Origin: Ochotona curzoniae | Taxonomy: Eukaryota > Chordata > Mammalia > Lagomorpha > Ochotonidae | Length of the DNA stretch: 64,000 bases | Assembly: GCF_017591425.1 (NCBI RefSeq) | Contig: NW_024465751.1 | Span: forward strand, 6,634,001-6,698,000 | Direction of reading: 5' to 3' | Shown: positions 1-11,770 of the stretch, in pieces | Numbering within the stretch: position 1 is the stretch's first letter | How the letters are laid out: every line of letters begins with the position of its first letter | Translations under genes and position numbers: made by a program | Notes under the pieces: generated by a model | Seen by the model: only the letters and a program-made list of their open reading frames with translations | What the model was told of the DNA's origin: nothing | Databases searched by the model: none

Positions 1-2359
1 CATGACACCACAGGAGATTTAAAAATTATTGCTTTGACTCCAAACAGAGTTTAGAGCAATCTTAAGATTCATGACCCCTGGAATGTTTTTCAAAATGACA
101 CTTTCTTTTATTATGCTGTAAATTTCCTTTTGCTTCAGATATAATGGCTTCTCCTTTCTTTTTAGCCACGTGCTTCCTGCACATCAAGAACAGAACAATG
201 ATTATGTATTTGTCTTAGTCAGGTTTTTGTTATCCTACTTATGGAAAAAGGAGGTGATTTTGGAGATTTGCAGCCCACAGTGCGGGAGCCCTCTGGTTCA
301 GGTGCCTGTGAGGTTGGAGGGTGTCGGTGATGAGGCCTGTGCAGGGGAAGGGTCCCGCAGAGAGTGATGTAGTCAATGGTATTTTAAGGACAATTTGTAT
401 TTATTCATCCTTGAAATATACATATTTTTGATAGATTAAAATTGATGAAAAGAATTACATATCAAACTATAGGTTTATCAAACATATACAGAATATGTGG
501 AGATTGAATGCTGGGTTACTATGTGAAGAAAACCAAGTGTGATAATATACAGTAGAAGAGAAATATACAAAAAAAGTGAATTGGTAAGCATATCCTAAAG
601 GAATCACAATTTTTTCACTGAAATATTTATTTTATTACCATTAAGTAGTGGTTCCAGAAGTCTCAATGTGATCTGGGAACTAAGAATTACAAGTGAACAG
701 ATCCTGCCTTGGGAAGACACTGAGTCAGATTGTTAGGACAGAGTTCCAGCAAGCTATGTCTTAGCCTACCAGAACCAGCAACTGTAAGTCTGTAACTGCA
801 GACAAAACATGCTCATTATAAACATGTGAAATAAGTTTTAAAATACGGTCACATTTGAGTTTTCAAATGGTTACTCTTGCTCTTGATGAAGAACTGATTG
901 GAAAGGTAACACTAGAGATTTCCTAGGGCTTGTTGGGTAGTCAAGGGGAAAGCAAGAAAAGTCTGAGTAGTAGGAATGGACACAAGAGAGTGAGAAGAAA
1001 ATAAAAGCTGAGAGAGAAGGCTGTGCTTGTACAACCCATCACACTGCATCACTGGATGGTGGAGGACTGTTCTGATGTCACCCAACATAGGAGAGATCAA
1101 CTTGAGATTATTTTCCCCCTCGTTTGAGGGGCCGAGCTGACAGTACAACCTAACAGGGACTACAGATCGGGAAAGAGAAGCTCCTTTAATTAAGCCACTA
1201 TAAAAGCTTCAAGCAGTTTCATCCGCAAATGCTTCTCCCTCTCTAACAACTCATTCAATCACTTATTCATAGAGAAAATACTGGTTACGTGTCCACTACG
1301 TATTTGTTTTCAAGATCTCTGAGACAGTGAGGGAAAATGAGGCTACCCATGGTACAGAGAAGCGGACAAATCTTATCAGCACTAAGCGTGACCTTCATCT
1401 CAAACTATCCTTTGCTGTTGAAATTTTTTGTCCTGCAGCCAAAAATTCTTTTCAGGTTTACAGTGGAGAGGTGATTGCCTGTTGACAATGACAGAGATGA
1501 CAGTCACTCATATTTCTCAGCTTTTACAAGGACACCAGTTGTGTCTCACACCTGTGAATGGTTCATGATTCCACATGTCAGAAATTTGGTTTTTTTTTTT
1601 TTACTCCAGTTCTCTTCCACTTAATCAGGAATTGAAGACATAGAAAAGGAAGAGGGAATTTCCACAACTCATGGCTTAAGTCTCCAACAAACTATACATT
1701 CTTCTATGGATATCTACTGTGTCCCTTCGAAGAAACAGATGGAAAGTAGTTTAAGAGCATTAAAATGTAACTACTAATTTCCAAAAAATACAAAAACTTT
1801 AACTAAAATATTCCATGCCCTGTAGAATATTACTTATCAGTAAGATGTTGGTATTGCTGGTAACAGAAAAATACTCATGATAAACAGTAGACCTAATGGT
1901 AAACCCAAAGGTGTACCTGTAAGAGAATGCATGAAAATGGATACCACCAGGCAGGAGTTTGGTACAGGATTTAAGATGCCATTTCGGATACTCACTTCTC
2001 AAATTGGATTTATTGGGATTGAGCCTGTCTATTTCTGGACGATGTGCACTATGGCAGTGGTGATGGATCAAATAATGGATTACTGTCACTCACATGGTTA
2101 CCTGCTTGAGTTCCCAGAACCTGTTTTGGCCTACCTCAGATTCCACTTTGCAGACATTTAGGGAGAGAATTTATATAGTGAGAAATCTTGTTTATTTTTC
2201 TGCCTTTCAAACAAACAAGCAAATTTTAAAATTAAATGGGGATGAATTACTGCTGGTTTTACTTTTTATTTATATTGACTCATTTTTGAGCATGCATTGT
2301 ATTATCAAAATTAGTAACAAACACTCTGTCATTTCTTTAAAAATGTAAACTTATGCTAG
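1..2359. other. No gene recognised; unidentified intergenic DNA
   Basis: AT-rich sequence with no repeat or exon that I can name. Open frames here reach at most 96 codons on both strands, overlap one another (for example 1799-2089 minus and 1877-2161 plus) and show no family motif. A short T-run lies near 1591-1602. Confidence 0.5.
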
Positions 2360-2682
2360 AGGCCTAGCGCGATAGCCTAGTGGCTAAAGTCCTCTCCTTG
2401 CATGCACTGGGATCCCATATGGGCAGTGGCTCATATCCCTGCAGTCCGCTTCCCATTCAGCTCCCTGCTTGAGGCCTGGGAAAGCAGCTGAGGACGGCCC
2501 AAAGCCTTGGGACCATGTACCCGCATAGGAGACCTGTAACAGGTTTCTGGCTCTTGGCTTCAGATTGGCACAAGACCATCCAATGCGCTCACTTAGGGAG
2601 TGAATCAACGGATGGAAGATCTTCCTCTCTGTCTCTCCTCCTCTATGTGTGTCTGACTTTCCAATAAAAAATATTTTAGGAT
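2360..2682 (+). mobile_element. CSINE (lagomorph C-repeat), near full length
   Basis: A tRNA-derived SINE. The head contains the box-A-like TAGTGGCTAAAG. The body has CCCATTCAGCTCCCTGCTTG and GGCCCAAAGCCTTGGGACC, then GTGAATCAACGGATGGAAGATC, a CT-rich stretch and the tail TCTGACTTTCCAATAAAAAA. It matches the other young copies in the window over its whole length. No target-site duplication was evident by eye. Confidence 0.85.
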
Positions 2683-2957
2683 ACTTAAAAGTCTCAGAAC
2701 CAGATGAGAAGCTGAAATGAATTTATCTGTCACTGTGAAAATGGATGACATTTATTCCATGGTCATGTTCATTTGCTGCTGTGTAAGTGTTTCTATTCTT
2801 TGGAATATTCATTAATCTTGGTTACAATGCCTCATTGGTCCCATTTCCACATTAAATGAAACACTAAACATATATTCCTTTTTCATATCTGTAGAAAGTT
2901 ATAATTTCAACCTTTTGAAAATGATCATTTAATAATTAGTGTTAACAAATATTTCCT
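2683..2957. other. No feature recognised
   Basis: AT-rich spacer between a SINE and a MIR remnant. Nothing identifiable was seen. Confidence 0.4.
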
Positions 2958-3170
2958 AAGAGTTTTTATTTGCTTGCATTATGCTAAGTCATTTTTATGC
3001 ATTATCTTAGTCTGTGTCCCCCATCTGCCGGGGAAGCTAGAAAGCCTCACTTTCCAGAGTAGAATCCAGTTCAATCTAGAAGGTAAACAATTTACCCAAA
3101 GAGAAACAAATTGATTAGGTGCAACAGGATTCAAAAGCAGGCAATGCTGGTGTCTGTGAGTTCCATATAA
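2958..3170 (-). mobile_element. MIR remnant (ancient tRNA-derived SINE), antisense
   Basis: The order of decayed motifs fits an antisense MIR: GCATTATGCTAAGTCATTTT, then CATTATCTTAGTC, CCATCTGCCGGGGAAGCTAG, AATTTACCCAAAGAG and AACAGGATTCAAAAGCAGGC. These correspond to the reverse of the conserved MIR core. Divergence is high, so the edges are approximate. Confidence 0.5.
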
Positions 3171-4079
3171 TATCGGTCCATTTGGAGGGTAGGAATGAGA
3201 AAACTGAATTCTAGCAAGATCAAAATATTTCTGGCCTTTTCTTTTATCTACCAAATATTTCAAATACCTACTATGGAAAGACATTGAGTTAGGTTTAGGG
3301 TTACAGAAGTGTGAAAGATAGATAAACAAAACCCTTGAGTTTTATGGAATTTAAAATCTTGTTATATTTGGCTGTAAGCATCATACCAGTACAACCAATC
3401 ACTTATTTCCATTCAATGGTAATTTTGTTCAAGCTTCATTATAATTGTTTTCAGCAACTGAGAACTTCCAATGGAACGAGATTCAAAGGTCTAATAACAC
3501 TGTAATGTGACCCATACTCTTTTTGTCCACCAAAAAAAAAAAAGCATCCATTTTTAAGGATGACTAATGATTTAATTACTAATGTCCAGGGGAAAAAAAA
3601 ACATGCTACATATCCTCCCTTGGGAAATTCTATGTTCTGTCTTTCGAACTGTCTCTTCCTGGTGAATCCCTATTCAAACTGGGAACTTCTGTTGAATCTA
3701 AAGCACACTTTAAAAGCCTTCCTAGACTCTTCACTCCTACCCTAAATTGTATGAATTAGCTTCTCTTCTTGCTGAAACACCCTTCCCTTTGTGGTAGTTT
3801 CAATTGCTAGGTTATCATATACTGAAGCTATCTTGTTATTCATGCCTTCTTTATTCATATAAGCACCCGTCAAAGACGAGGAGCAATAGCTTAGTCATGT
3901 TTGTTTCCTCAATATCTAATATCTGGAAGTGGGTTGGAGCACACGAGCCCTGGCCAACAGCTCTTCCCACATAATTCGTGTAGAACAACTTTCACTTCTC
4001 TCAATGTACACAGTCCTCTAATGTCTCCAAGTCTTTGCGTTGACTGAACTCTGCCTAAACCCCATCTCCATTTTAACGT
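3171..4079. other. No gene recognised
   Basis: Unidentified AT-rich DNA with A-runs at about 3532-3542 and 3591-3600. The short frame at 3560-3745 runs through an A-run and has no recognisable domain. Confidence 0.4.
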
Positions 4080-4345
4080 CTAGAAAATGCCTACCCTTCC
4101 TCAGCATCTCTGTTAAGATCACTGTTCTTCCTCAAGCATTTCCTGAGTCAAGTCACTACTTCCACCCGATCATTTCCCCATCACATTGCTCTTTCATATT
4201 GAAGTGCAATTTTCTTTTTATAAGTGCAATTGCTGAATACTTAAGCATTCACATGTAATATCCTCAAAAGCATAAACTGTATCTTTATTTCACTGCTGTA
4301 TCTTCAGATGCTAAGTCAGTATAAACACAACTAAATATGTGCTCA
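4080..4345 (+). mobile_element. L2 (LINE-2) 3' end remnant
   Basis: A C/T-rich stretch of the kind seen in L2 ORF2 ends (CTTCCTCAGCATCTCTG, TTCCTCAAGCATTTCCTGAG) is followed by CATAAACTGTATCTTTATTT and CTGCTGTATCTTCAGATGC. These resemble the L2 3' end (clause with 'actgtgtctt...atccccag'). Strongly decayed. Confidence 0.45.
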
Positions 4346-5243
4346 TTTACATATATGCAAATGAATTTACAATATGGGGGAAAATTGATACTTTCACACT
4401 TGTTGCTACCAAGAGCGAATTATTCTCTTAGACATGGAGTAGACAGATCACCTTGGAGCTAGAAACAGAATCCACTCCTGGCCCAGTCCTTTATTAGGTA
4501 TATGAACTTGAGAAAAATTGTATATAGCTTTTATACCTAGCTTCCTTGTAAGAGAAATGAAAATAAATTCTCCACCTTATACTACTGTTCAAAAAATTAG
4601 AGATGTGTTCCAAAAGTCTAGTGCTAAGTAATCTCTCAGTAAATATCCACTTCCTTCCACTTCTATTCATGGCCTGTGCTCAATGAAAAAGGCTGCATTG
4701 GAGCACCTAACGGGAAGCCCTACCAGAGTAGGAATGACTTCCCCAGGTAGTAGTTGGTGTTCCCAACAACAGTGAGAAGAATGAGGGGAAGCAGTCACAC
4801 AAACGAACCTTCCCAAGGCTTCAACCTCAAGGGTTTGATGCGAGCTTCAAAGGACGGCTTTGAACATTAATCAGCATCATGAATAACTGTTTCCCACTGT
4901 GGTGCTTAATCCACACACATCCCAAAGGCAAGGCAGTTGTGAAAGGCAAGAGCTGTGGAGTTCAATACTGAGTGCTAGTTAATGCAGTGCATGCTATGCA
5001 GTACTGTGCCAATAACATCAGGCCCACCTGCTTCCTGCCCTCCTCTCTCTGGAATGGAGGCTGCAAAAGGTAGCTTAAGACTCTGAAATAGTAAGGTGAG
5101 CTGGGCCTTCTTTTCCAAAGGAGTACATTAAAACCTTCAGACTTTGATCAGTCCATTTCTGCCACAGCTACTATGAAAAACCCCTAAGAATTGCGGCTAT
5201 CAGGGACAAGCAGAATTTTTCTAGGTAAATAATCAGCATCGAG
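4346..5243. other. No gene recognised
   Basis: Unidentified mixed-composition DNA. No repeat, exon or RNA gene was identified. Confidence 0.4.
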
Positions 5244-5556
5244 GGACTGGTGTTGTGGCATAGTATGTATGTAAAGCCTCCTCCTGGAATTCCAGAATCT
5301 GTTTTGGGCACCAGTTTGAGTGCTCATTGATCCACTTCTGATCCAATGCCCAGCTAACGTGCCTGGGAGAGTCATGTGGAGAGACTAAACCCTTGGGCCC
5401 CTATGAACTAGGTAGGAGACCAAAAGAAGCTCCTGCAGCAATACTTCATACCCGCACAGTCCTATCCTTTGCAGTCTTTTGGGAAGTGAACCAGCAGATA
5501 ATCTTTCCTTGTATTCTGCCCCCTCATCAACTCTGCCTATAAAATAAATAAGTAGA
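5244..5556 (+). mobile_element. Older CSINE copy
   Basis: The head GGACTGGTGTTGTGGCATAG is followed by ATCCACTTCTGATCCAATGC, GCTAACGTGCCTGGGAGAG, CCCTTGGGCCCCTATG, GGGAAGTGAACCAGCAGAT and the tail CTCTGCCTATAAAATAAATA. The 'gcctataaaataaat' type of end and the 'gtgttgtggcatag' head mark an older subfamily than the young copies. Confidence 0.75.
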
Positions 5557-6004
5557 TATTTTTCTTTTAAAAAGTAGGATCAAAATGAAAGACTAAATTA
5601 ATGCCATGCTTTCGAGGCTGCTGAAACCCCATCTTATATTTCCAGACAGTGCTGTGATTTTCCACTTCCCTGGTTTGGAGACCTGCTTTCACGCTTACTG
5701 AATACTTTGACCAGACAACTGGTCAATCAGGCAAGACACCGAATTCATGCTGTAACAATCTTTCATTGCTTTTCAGGTGACCAATAACTGGAATGCTAAA
5801 TAGTTTTCTTGCAAAAAATAAAAGATTTAGTTCATCCCTACTGTAGCTATGGTTATTTTTACAGTCCTGGCAACAAACGAGCAAAGTAGAAAGTCCAGCC
5901 AGCAGGGCAGTGGCCAGAGGGTAGTGGAAGAATGCCAAATTGGGAATATGAAAAAGGAATAGTTTTTTTTTTTAACCCAAATGTTCTGCTCATTTGGAGT
6001 TTTC
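5557..6004. other. No gene recognised
   Basis: Unidentified spacer. The 71-codon minus-strand frame at 5723-5938 has no supporting feature. Confidence 0.4.
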
Positions 6005-6365
6005 CAAATAGCAATTGCAATGCTGCTGAGGATGCCTACATTAAATACTGAAATTCCTGGTTTAGAGTTCCAGCTCTGTTTCTCCTTCCGAGTTCCTATG
6101 TCTGGGCACTCTGGGAGGCAGCAGGTGGCTAGCTCTAATAATTCTCCATGTCACTCACACGGTATGTCAAGACTGAGTCCCTGCCCTTGCTTCCACCTGG
6201 CCCGTCACCACTGCTGCAGACATTTGAAAAAGGAGGCAGCAGGTAGAAGATCTTATCGCCAATCTCTCTACATTCTTTTATTTTCCATCTTTATCATCTC
6301 TCTATGTGCTCTATCTATGTCTGTCTGTGTCTCCGTCTGTTACTTGAAAAAAAAAAAATCTAGTA
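6005..6365 (+). mobile_element. Older CSINE copy, decayed
   Basis: Recognisable order: GGTTTAGAGTTCCAGCTCTG, GGGCACTCTGGGAGGCAGCA, GACTGAGTCCCTGCCC, CCTGGCCCGTCACCACTGC, GCAGGTAGAAGATC, then a CT-rich end and an A-run at 6348-6358. The 131-codon frame at 5981-6376 is only a chance reading through this SINE. Confidence 0.6.
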
Positions 6366-6927
6366 TAACCAAGTAAGAATTTAAGGGGAAAAAGAGTCCC
6401 CATTTGGGCCCCACACTATCTGCTTAGGTAATAACTTTTAAAATAAAATCTGTCACCAACAATATTTGCAATAACCTTTCCAGCTTTGAGAAATGACATG
6501 CCCATTGTAAAAGCATGGTAAATCATAGTGTGAGTTAAATTCCATATTCTTCCTACTGTATCATTCTACCTTTCAAACATACCACAATGCTTACCTTTTT
6601 TTACATTCTGCTGTTAACTAATGAAGCCATTTACCAGTTGTAGCCCACTGGCTGTGGTCCACACAACTCTAAGGCAGACACAGCACATCCTTTACCTCCT
6701 GGATGCCTTCACATATTTTTTTTTATTATAAGTAGATCAACTACTGAGCTGCAGCCTATTTTTCACTTCTGTGAAATACAACTTTTTGATTTTTCAGATT
6801 TGTCATAAATCTTAAATTCTAAAATGAAAAGTAAGCTATAGAATGGTGTTATTTCATACCTGTAGAGAAATTCCTTGTCTACATCATTTGCTGTTAAGTT
6901 TTGCTTATTTTTATTTAATGGGAAAGG
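6366..6927. other. No gene recognised
   Basis: AT-rich unidentified DNA. Confidence 0.4.
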
Positions 6928-7170
6928 TGGAGAGATATTTCATCTAGCGGTTCACTTCCCAGATGCTTGCAACAGGCAGGCTGCCATCATGCAGGAACTC
7001 AACCTGAATCTCTCCCATGAATGAGAGAGCCCAAGCAGTGAGCTGTCCCCTTTCATCTGCCAGGGTATGCACTGGCAGCAAGCTGAATCAGCAGGGGAGC
7101 CAGGCCTCAGGCAGGCACTCCGTATGAAAGCGGGAATCCCAGGTGGCAAAGCAACCAGAGTACCAAATCA
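6928..7170 (-). mobile_element. Older CSINE copy, antisense
   Basis: Read on the minus strand. Plus-strand words are GCGGTTCACTTCCCAGATGC, CATCTGCCAGGGTATGCAC, GCAGCAAGCTGAATCAGCAG and GGCAGGCACTCCGTATG. They correspond to the reverse of the SINE middle and head of the 'gggaggcagcaggtg' subfamily. Confidence 0.6.
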
Positions 7171-7672
7171 TGTGTTATTAACAAATACTGGAACCTCGCT
7201 CCTACTGCTGCTTCTGAGGTTACTGCATTTTCATGATCTTTAGTCTTTCTTTTTCTCCAATTTGATGAGAAGTTCTCATACCTCATCCTACGTAGGACCA
7301 CCCACACCTCAACTACATAATTTTTTCACCCTCACCTTCCAGTGATGGCTACTGATTGGCAGAGTTAAACTTCCCAGTGACTCTGTAGAGTATCCTTCAT
7401 CTCCTTACTTAGGCCAATGCTCCCCCAGACACTAAGGCCAATATCAGCAATAATGGATACAGTATTGGCATGCCCCACCTATTTTTATTGACATTTAAAT
7501 CTAAAATATTACAAAATTTATTTAAACTTAAAAGTGAGGTCCATACAATAAAGCTCTGAAGATTAAGTAATATGAGACGTTATATAGTAGAAAAATTGAA
7601 TAAGAAATATAGCTATATTTCTTAATATTTTTGTTTGTTTGGAAACAGAGTCCCAGAGGGAGATGAGAGAAA

Positions 7673-7673
<1 letters not shown>
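7171..7673. other. No gene recognised
   Basis: Unidentified AT-rich DNA leading into a microsatellite. Confidence 0.4.
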
Positions 7674-7713
<40 letters not shown>

Positions 7714-7746
7714 GAAGCAGAGAGACAGAAAGAGAGAAAGAGAGAA

Positions 7747-7779
<33 letters not shown>
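7674..7779. repeat. Compound (AC)n / (AG)n microsatellite
   Basis: About 17 AC units at 7675-7708 are followed by imperfect AGAGAC/AGAAAG blocks and a purer AG run to about 7779. It abuts an antisense SINE, so the AG part is probably the expanded CT-rich tail of that SINE read in reverse. All frames across it (minus 7528-7812, plus 7639-7830) are simple-sequence artefacts. Confidence 0.95.
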
Positions 7780-8030
7780 TCTTTCATCTACTATTTCACT
7801 CCCCAATGGCATAGAGCTAGTACTGGTTAAAGCTTAACCTAAGAGCCAGGAACTTTATCTAGGTTTCGCACACGTGAAGCAGGTGCTCAAACACTTGGGC
7901 ATCTGCCATTGTTATTTCCAGGACATTATTAAGGAGATGAATCGGAGGTGGAGAAGCCAAGACATGAACTGGCACCCACACTGGATGCCAGCGCCAAAGA
8001 CTGCAGCTTTTCCCACAGCACCACAATAAC
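7780..8030 (-). mobile_element. Older CSINE copy, antisense
   Basis: GATCTTTCATCTACTATTTC and ACTCCCCAATGGC are followed by AAGAGCCAGGAACTTTATCT, CAAACACTTGGGCATC and GAACTGGCACCCACACTGG, ending near the head at CAGCACCACAATA. The order is the reverse of a CSINE. Confidence 0.65.
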
Positions 8031-8457
8031 ACTCTCATGTTGTTTTATAAAAGATTTTCTTGCTGTTTACTGGAGTTTTTGATTTTCAAAATTTCTTTCT
8101 ATTCTGTTCTGTTTGGTTCCTGTAGAGTATAATAAACTCACAAAACTAAATCTCAAAAATTTCAAATTACAAGTTGAAAATTGAAATTACTAAATTCAAT
8201 AGTAACAAAATAGTTCTTTCGATGTTATGTAGAGTAAGCTGTCAATTTCTGCCTAATGTTATGTTCTAATATTGTAGGTGTGTTTATAACAGATATCACT
8301 GGATCATGCTTTCTATTTACACATAAGTGTGGCATCTAGGTAGAGACTAAATGTTATCACCTGGATGAAAATGAAAGCCCTCGTGAGGCTTGAAGCCCTG
8401 AGCTTTGCCCTCCACATCATAACAACAACAAGACAAGATGGAAATTAGACCAAACAA
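8031..8457. other. No gene recognised
   Basis: AT-rich unidentified DNA. Confidence 0.4.
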
Positions 8458-8548
8458 AAATGGAAGGAAGGAATAAAAAAGGAAGGAAGGAAAGAAAGAA
8501 AAGGAAAGGAAAAGAAAAAGAAAAGAAAAGAAAGAGAAAAAGAAAGAA
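8458..8548. repeat. Polypurine (GGAA/GAAA)n low-complexity tract
   Basis: Imperfect GGAA, GAAA and AAAAG units form an almost uninterrupted purine strand. The minus-strand frames rich in Phe and Ser here are artefacts of it. Confidence 0.9.
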
Positions 8549-8584
8549 ACATTGGCAGGCAAGGCCAAGAGGTAATATCTGCAG

Positions 8585-9080
8585 TTGGTCCATATTTTAA
8601 AAATTCTTTAAAATTATTATTAACTTTGTACAATACAGTTCCATAGGCCCTGGGATTTCCTTTACCCCCTCCCCAAATCCATCCCTCCTATATTATTACT
8701 ATAGTAATAATATATACTATAATTTACTATATATTATAGAGCATATATAATATATACTGTAGTAATATACTACATATGCACACATTATAGTATAGTATAT
8801 ATAGTGCCCCATATGATTACTATAATTTTGTTCATCATAAACAGCCATATGTCCATCATTGCAGGCAATGGCAGAGTGTCCAACATCCTACTGCCAAGAT
8901 ATAGTACAGTTTCATTGGGAGTCTATCTCTGATCTGTAAGTAGAGATGCATAGTGCATTGTATCCTCACATCTGGATATAATAATCTCTATTACACAGTT
9001 ACCATACATCCCCTTAAGTGAGAAGCCACAAAATAAAATAAAAAATAGGAAGAAAAATAGAAATTCTCAAGGCCGCAAAG
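8585..9080 (-). mobile_element. Antisense L1 3' UTR fragment
   Basis: Read on the minus strand, 8625-8690 gives a G-rich tract, then AAATCCCAGGGCCTATGGAA and CTGTATTGTAC. This parallels the 3' UTR of the full-length L1 at 34794-34870 (G-runs, then AATCCCCAGCGCCTATAAAA and CTGTACTACACAA). The conclusion rests on alignment within this window. It is probably the 3' end of the antisense L1 whose 5' half lies at 9630-11770. Confidence 0.6.
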
Positions 9081-9097
9081 TTAAATAATATGCTACT

Positions 9098-9462
9098 TGG
9101 CCCAGCGTGCCAACCTAGCGACTGAAGTCCTCACCTTGCATATTCTGGGATCCCATTTGAGCACTGACTGTAATCCTGGAAGCCCCAATTCCTATGCACG
9201 TCCCTGCTTGTGGCTGCGGAAAGCAGTCAAGGATAGCCCAAAGCCTTGGGCCCTGCACCCACATGGGAGACCTGAAAGAGGCTTCTGGACTCTGACTTTG
9301 GATCACCTCAGCTCCCACTATTGTGGACACTTGTGGATCGAATCAGCGGATAGAAGATCATTCTCTTTGTTTTACCTCCTTTCTGTGTAACTGGCTTTCC
9401 AATGAAAATAAGCAAAAACAAATAAACAAACAAACAAACAAAAAACCCACAAAAAACAACAG
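9098..9462 (+). mobile_element. CSINE, full length, with 9-bp target duplication
   Basis: Head CCCAGCGTGCCAACCTAGCG, then CAAAGCCTTGGGCCCTGCAC, CATGGGAGACCTGAAAGAGG and a tail of AATGAAAATAAG followed by CAAACAAA repeats. The 9-mer TATGCTACT flanks it at 9089-9097 and 9463-9471. It inserted into the remains of the antisense L1. Confidence 0.85.
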
Positions 9463-9634
9463 TATGCTACTGTGACATTAATGTGTCAGTGCAGACTGAA
9501 AAATAAAATTAAGAGCTTTCTTGAAGAGAATGGTGCTACTGTACGATCTATTAGTGAAAAAATTAATGAGAAAAAATTGCTTTGAAGAAATAAAACTAAG
9601 AACAAAAACATGCAAATCCATGAGATATAATTTC

Positions 9635-9793
9635 CGCTGATTTTTGTTGGTGAGATGTGTGTCCTGCAGGTAACAAATAGAGGGCTTTTGTTTTTTCAAT
9701 TCAGTCTACTGATCTATGATGTTTGATTGATGGCTTTAAGCCATTTACATTCATGTTTATTTAATATTGATAGGTGCTAATTTGTCCTGTCAT
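9635..9793 (-). pseudogene. L1 ORF2 endonuclease remnant
   Basis: From an ATG at about 9793, read leftwards, the remnant shows MTGQ at the start, an interrupted early segment, and then ICYLQDTHLTNK. That string holds the endonuclease motif QETHLT with Asp in place of the usual Glu. Only about the first 50 residues of ORF2 can be followed, and homology is lost left of about 9630. Non-functional. Confidence 0.7.
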
Positions 9794-9859
9794 TTTAGCA
9801 ATGCGTTGTCCATTGATTTAGTCTTCTGTTGTTATTTTATTCAGATGTTCTTCACATTT

Positions 9860-10850
9860 GCTTTCAGTGTTGGTGGGTGCTATTCCTATTCTCTATCAAA
9901 AGAACATCTTTAAATATCATTTGTAGGGCAGGATTAAAAGAGGCATGTTCTTTTAACTTTTCTTTTTTACTGTGGAGGAATTTTATTTTATATTCAAAGA
10001 CAAAGGAAAGTTTTGCTGTGTATTTTCCTGGGCCAACAATTTTTGCTGTTAGAACCTGGAATATATTTCTCCATTCTCTTCTGGCCTGTAGAGTTTGCTA
10101 TGAGAGGTCAGCTGTGAATCCAAGTGTCATTCTCTATATCAATTGATTTTCTTCACGTGCACGTTTAAGGATCTTTTCTGTATGGTCGATTGAAGAGAGC
10201 TTGATTATCATGTGTCGTGGAGTAGATTAGTTTGGTCAACAGGCTTGGGAGTTCTGTGCCCCTCCTGGATATTGTTTCCCAATTTTTTCTCCAGATTGGG
10301 CAAAATTTCCTTTATTATTTCATTAAATACATTTTTAAATGTAGCTTCTCCTTCTGCACCATCTGGATCTCCCATTACTCTTTTATTTGGCCTTTTAAAA
10401 GTGCCCCTTTAACTCTTGAATACTTTTTTAGCTTGTCCCAGCTTGCTACCAGCTTTTTGATTGTTTCCCCATAGTGACAATAAATATCTTCCAATTCTGA
10501 GATTCTTTCTTCTGTCTCCTTCATTTTATAATGGAGACTGCCCACTGAGTTGTTTCATTTGCTCTACTGTGTCATTTATTTCCAACGATTTGGTTTAAAT
10601 TTGTTTCAGTGTTGTTATCTCCTATGTGACATACTCCTTAAATTCCTTGTACTCCTGTATGTGCTTCTCATTGTTGATAGGAAGCATTATAGTGAATTCT
10701 GTGAATCGGGTATTCCTCATTTACTCCATGTACTCCTTAGTTAACTCTGAGGTTGGCTTTTGCTCCATTGTAGGGGAGTCTTCAATAATGTTCATTGTGA
10801 ATTTGTCTCTTCTTTTGCTCTTGGTCATTGTACTCTAGTTAGCAGATTCT
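9860..10850 (-). pseudogene. L1 ORF1 remnant
   Basis: Minus-strand reading of 10020-10130 gives the ORF1p C-terminal signature (ADLS, then QTLQARREW, IFQVL and AKLSFVFE), followed by NPALQMIFKDVL near 9920. The RRM and coiled-coil parts lie to the right (about 10150-10850) and are strongly decayed. Stops and frameshifts break it. It is homologous to the intact part of ORF1 at 29608-30417. Confidence 0.7.
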
Positions 10851-11770
10851 TCTCCTCAGGTATGTTTCTAAGCTGTGTTACCGAAAGGTCTACAATTTGA
10901 TCTTACTTAATATGGTTGGTACCAGCTTCACTGCAGTCACTTGTGCCACTCCCTCATGCAAGTTTCAAATCTGGGCACTTATGTTAGACTTCTACCACAG
11001 TCTCTGTAGCCCCAGCTCCTGGCTCACCAGTCTCCACCTCCTGTGATTCTGTGCTGAGTCTGCACCGCTGTCTGTGCAAGCTTTCTTCCATTTTCTCTTT
11101 GAGCAGTTGCCAGGATCAGGGAGACACTAGGTATCCTAAATAGCTAGGCTGTTGTTGATGGTGAGCTTGTGGAAACCAGCTGGCTTCTGAGGGCCACACA
11201 GACCTATTTTGAGTCAGAAGATACCAAAATTGGTATTATTATTCATGTGGGACCAGTGCAATGAATTGAACACAGTGAATTTGCTCTCAGTTTAGTGCAT
11301 GCACAGTGCTTTCCCATAGCCTTTGCCTCCTACACAAAATGGCACTTAATCCAGCTCTAGTGAGGGTCTGGCCTGTGAAATCCGCCCTGTTCCTGCACTG
11401 CATTTTTGCAATTTGCTGCTCTGTCTCTGTTCCTGTTCAAATCAAGCAAGCCAGTAGGACGGTCAGTTCTTTGTCAAGGTTCACCTCCTGACCTCTCACT
11501 GAACTCCCTTTACCACTTGGTTGCTGGTAGAGTTCCGGCCTCTGGTGGAATGCAGATCTCTGCTGGCTGAATGCCACTTGGGTATCTGGTCACTGCAACA
11601 CTCCACCATTGTCTCTGCTGCTTTCCCATGTTCATCGGTCTCCAGGTGCCCCTATGCCAGTTTTGTCCTCTCCTATTTCCTGAAATGTGCCTTCTCTGCT
11701 TCCCACTAGCTAATGTTTCTCCATTTGTTTAAATGTGTCCTTACCCTATTCTGTCATCTTGATTGTCCCA

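Larger units (their letters stand above)
9630..11770 (-). mobile_element. Antisense L1, 5' half (5' UTR, ORF1, start of ORF2)
   Basis: Read on the minus strand the order is a 5' end near 11761 (CAAGATGACAGAATAGGG, equivalent to the L1 start motif AAGATGGCNGAATAGG), a 5' UTR-like region, ORF1 and the endonuclease start of ORF2. Both ORFs are broken by stops and frameshifts. The reverse transcriptase part of ORF2 is absent, which is unlike normal 5' truncation. The 3' UTR piece at 8585-9080 in the same orientation suggests one element with a large internal deletion. Confidence 0.75.

Noticed and set aside
1877..2161. 94-codon plus-strand frame considered as a coding exon
   Set aside because: No family resemblance, and an open minus-strand frame overlaps it. 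There is no support beyond being open.
7528..7830. Long frames on both strands with Ser/Leu/Val or Arg/Glu runs
   Set aside because: They are translations of the (AC)n and (AG)n microsatellite.
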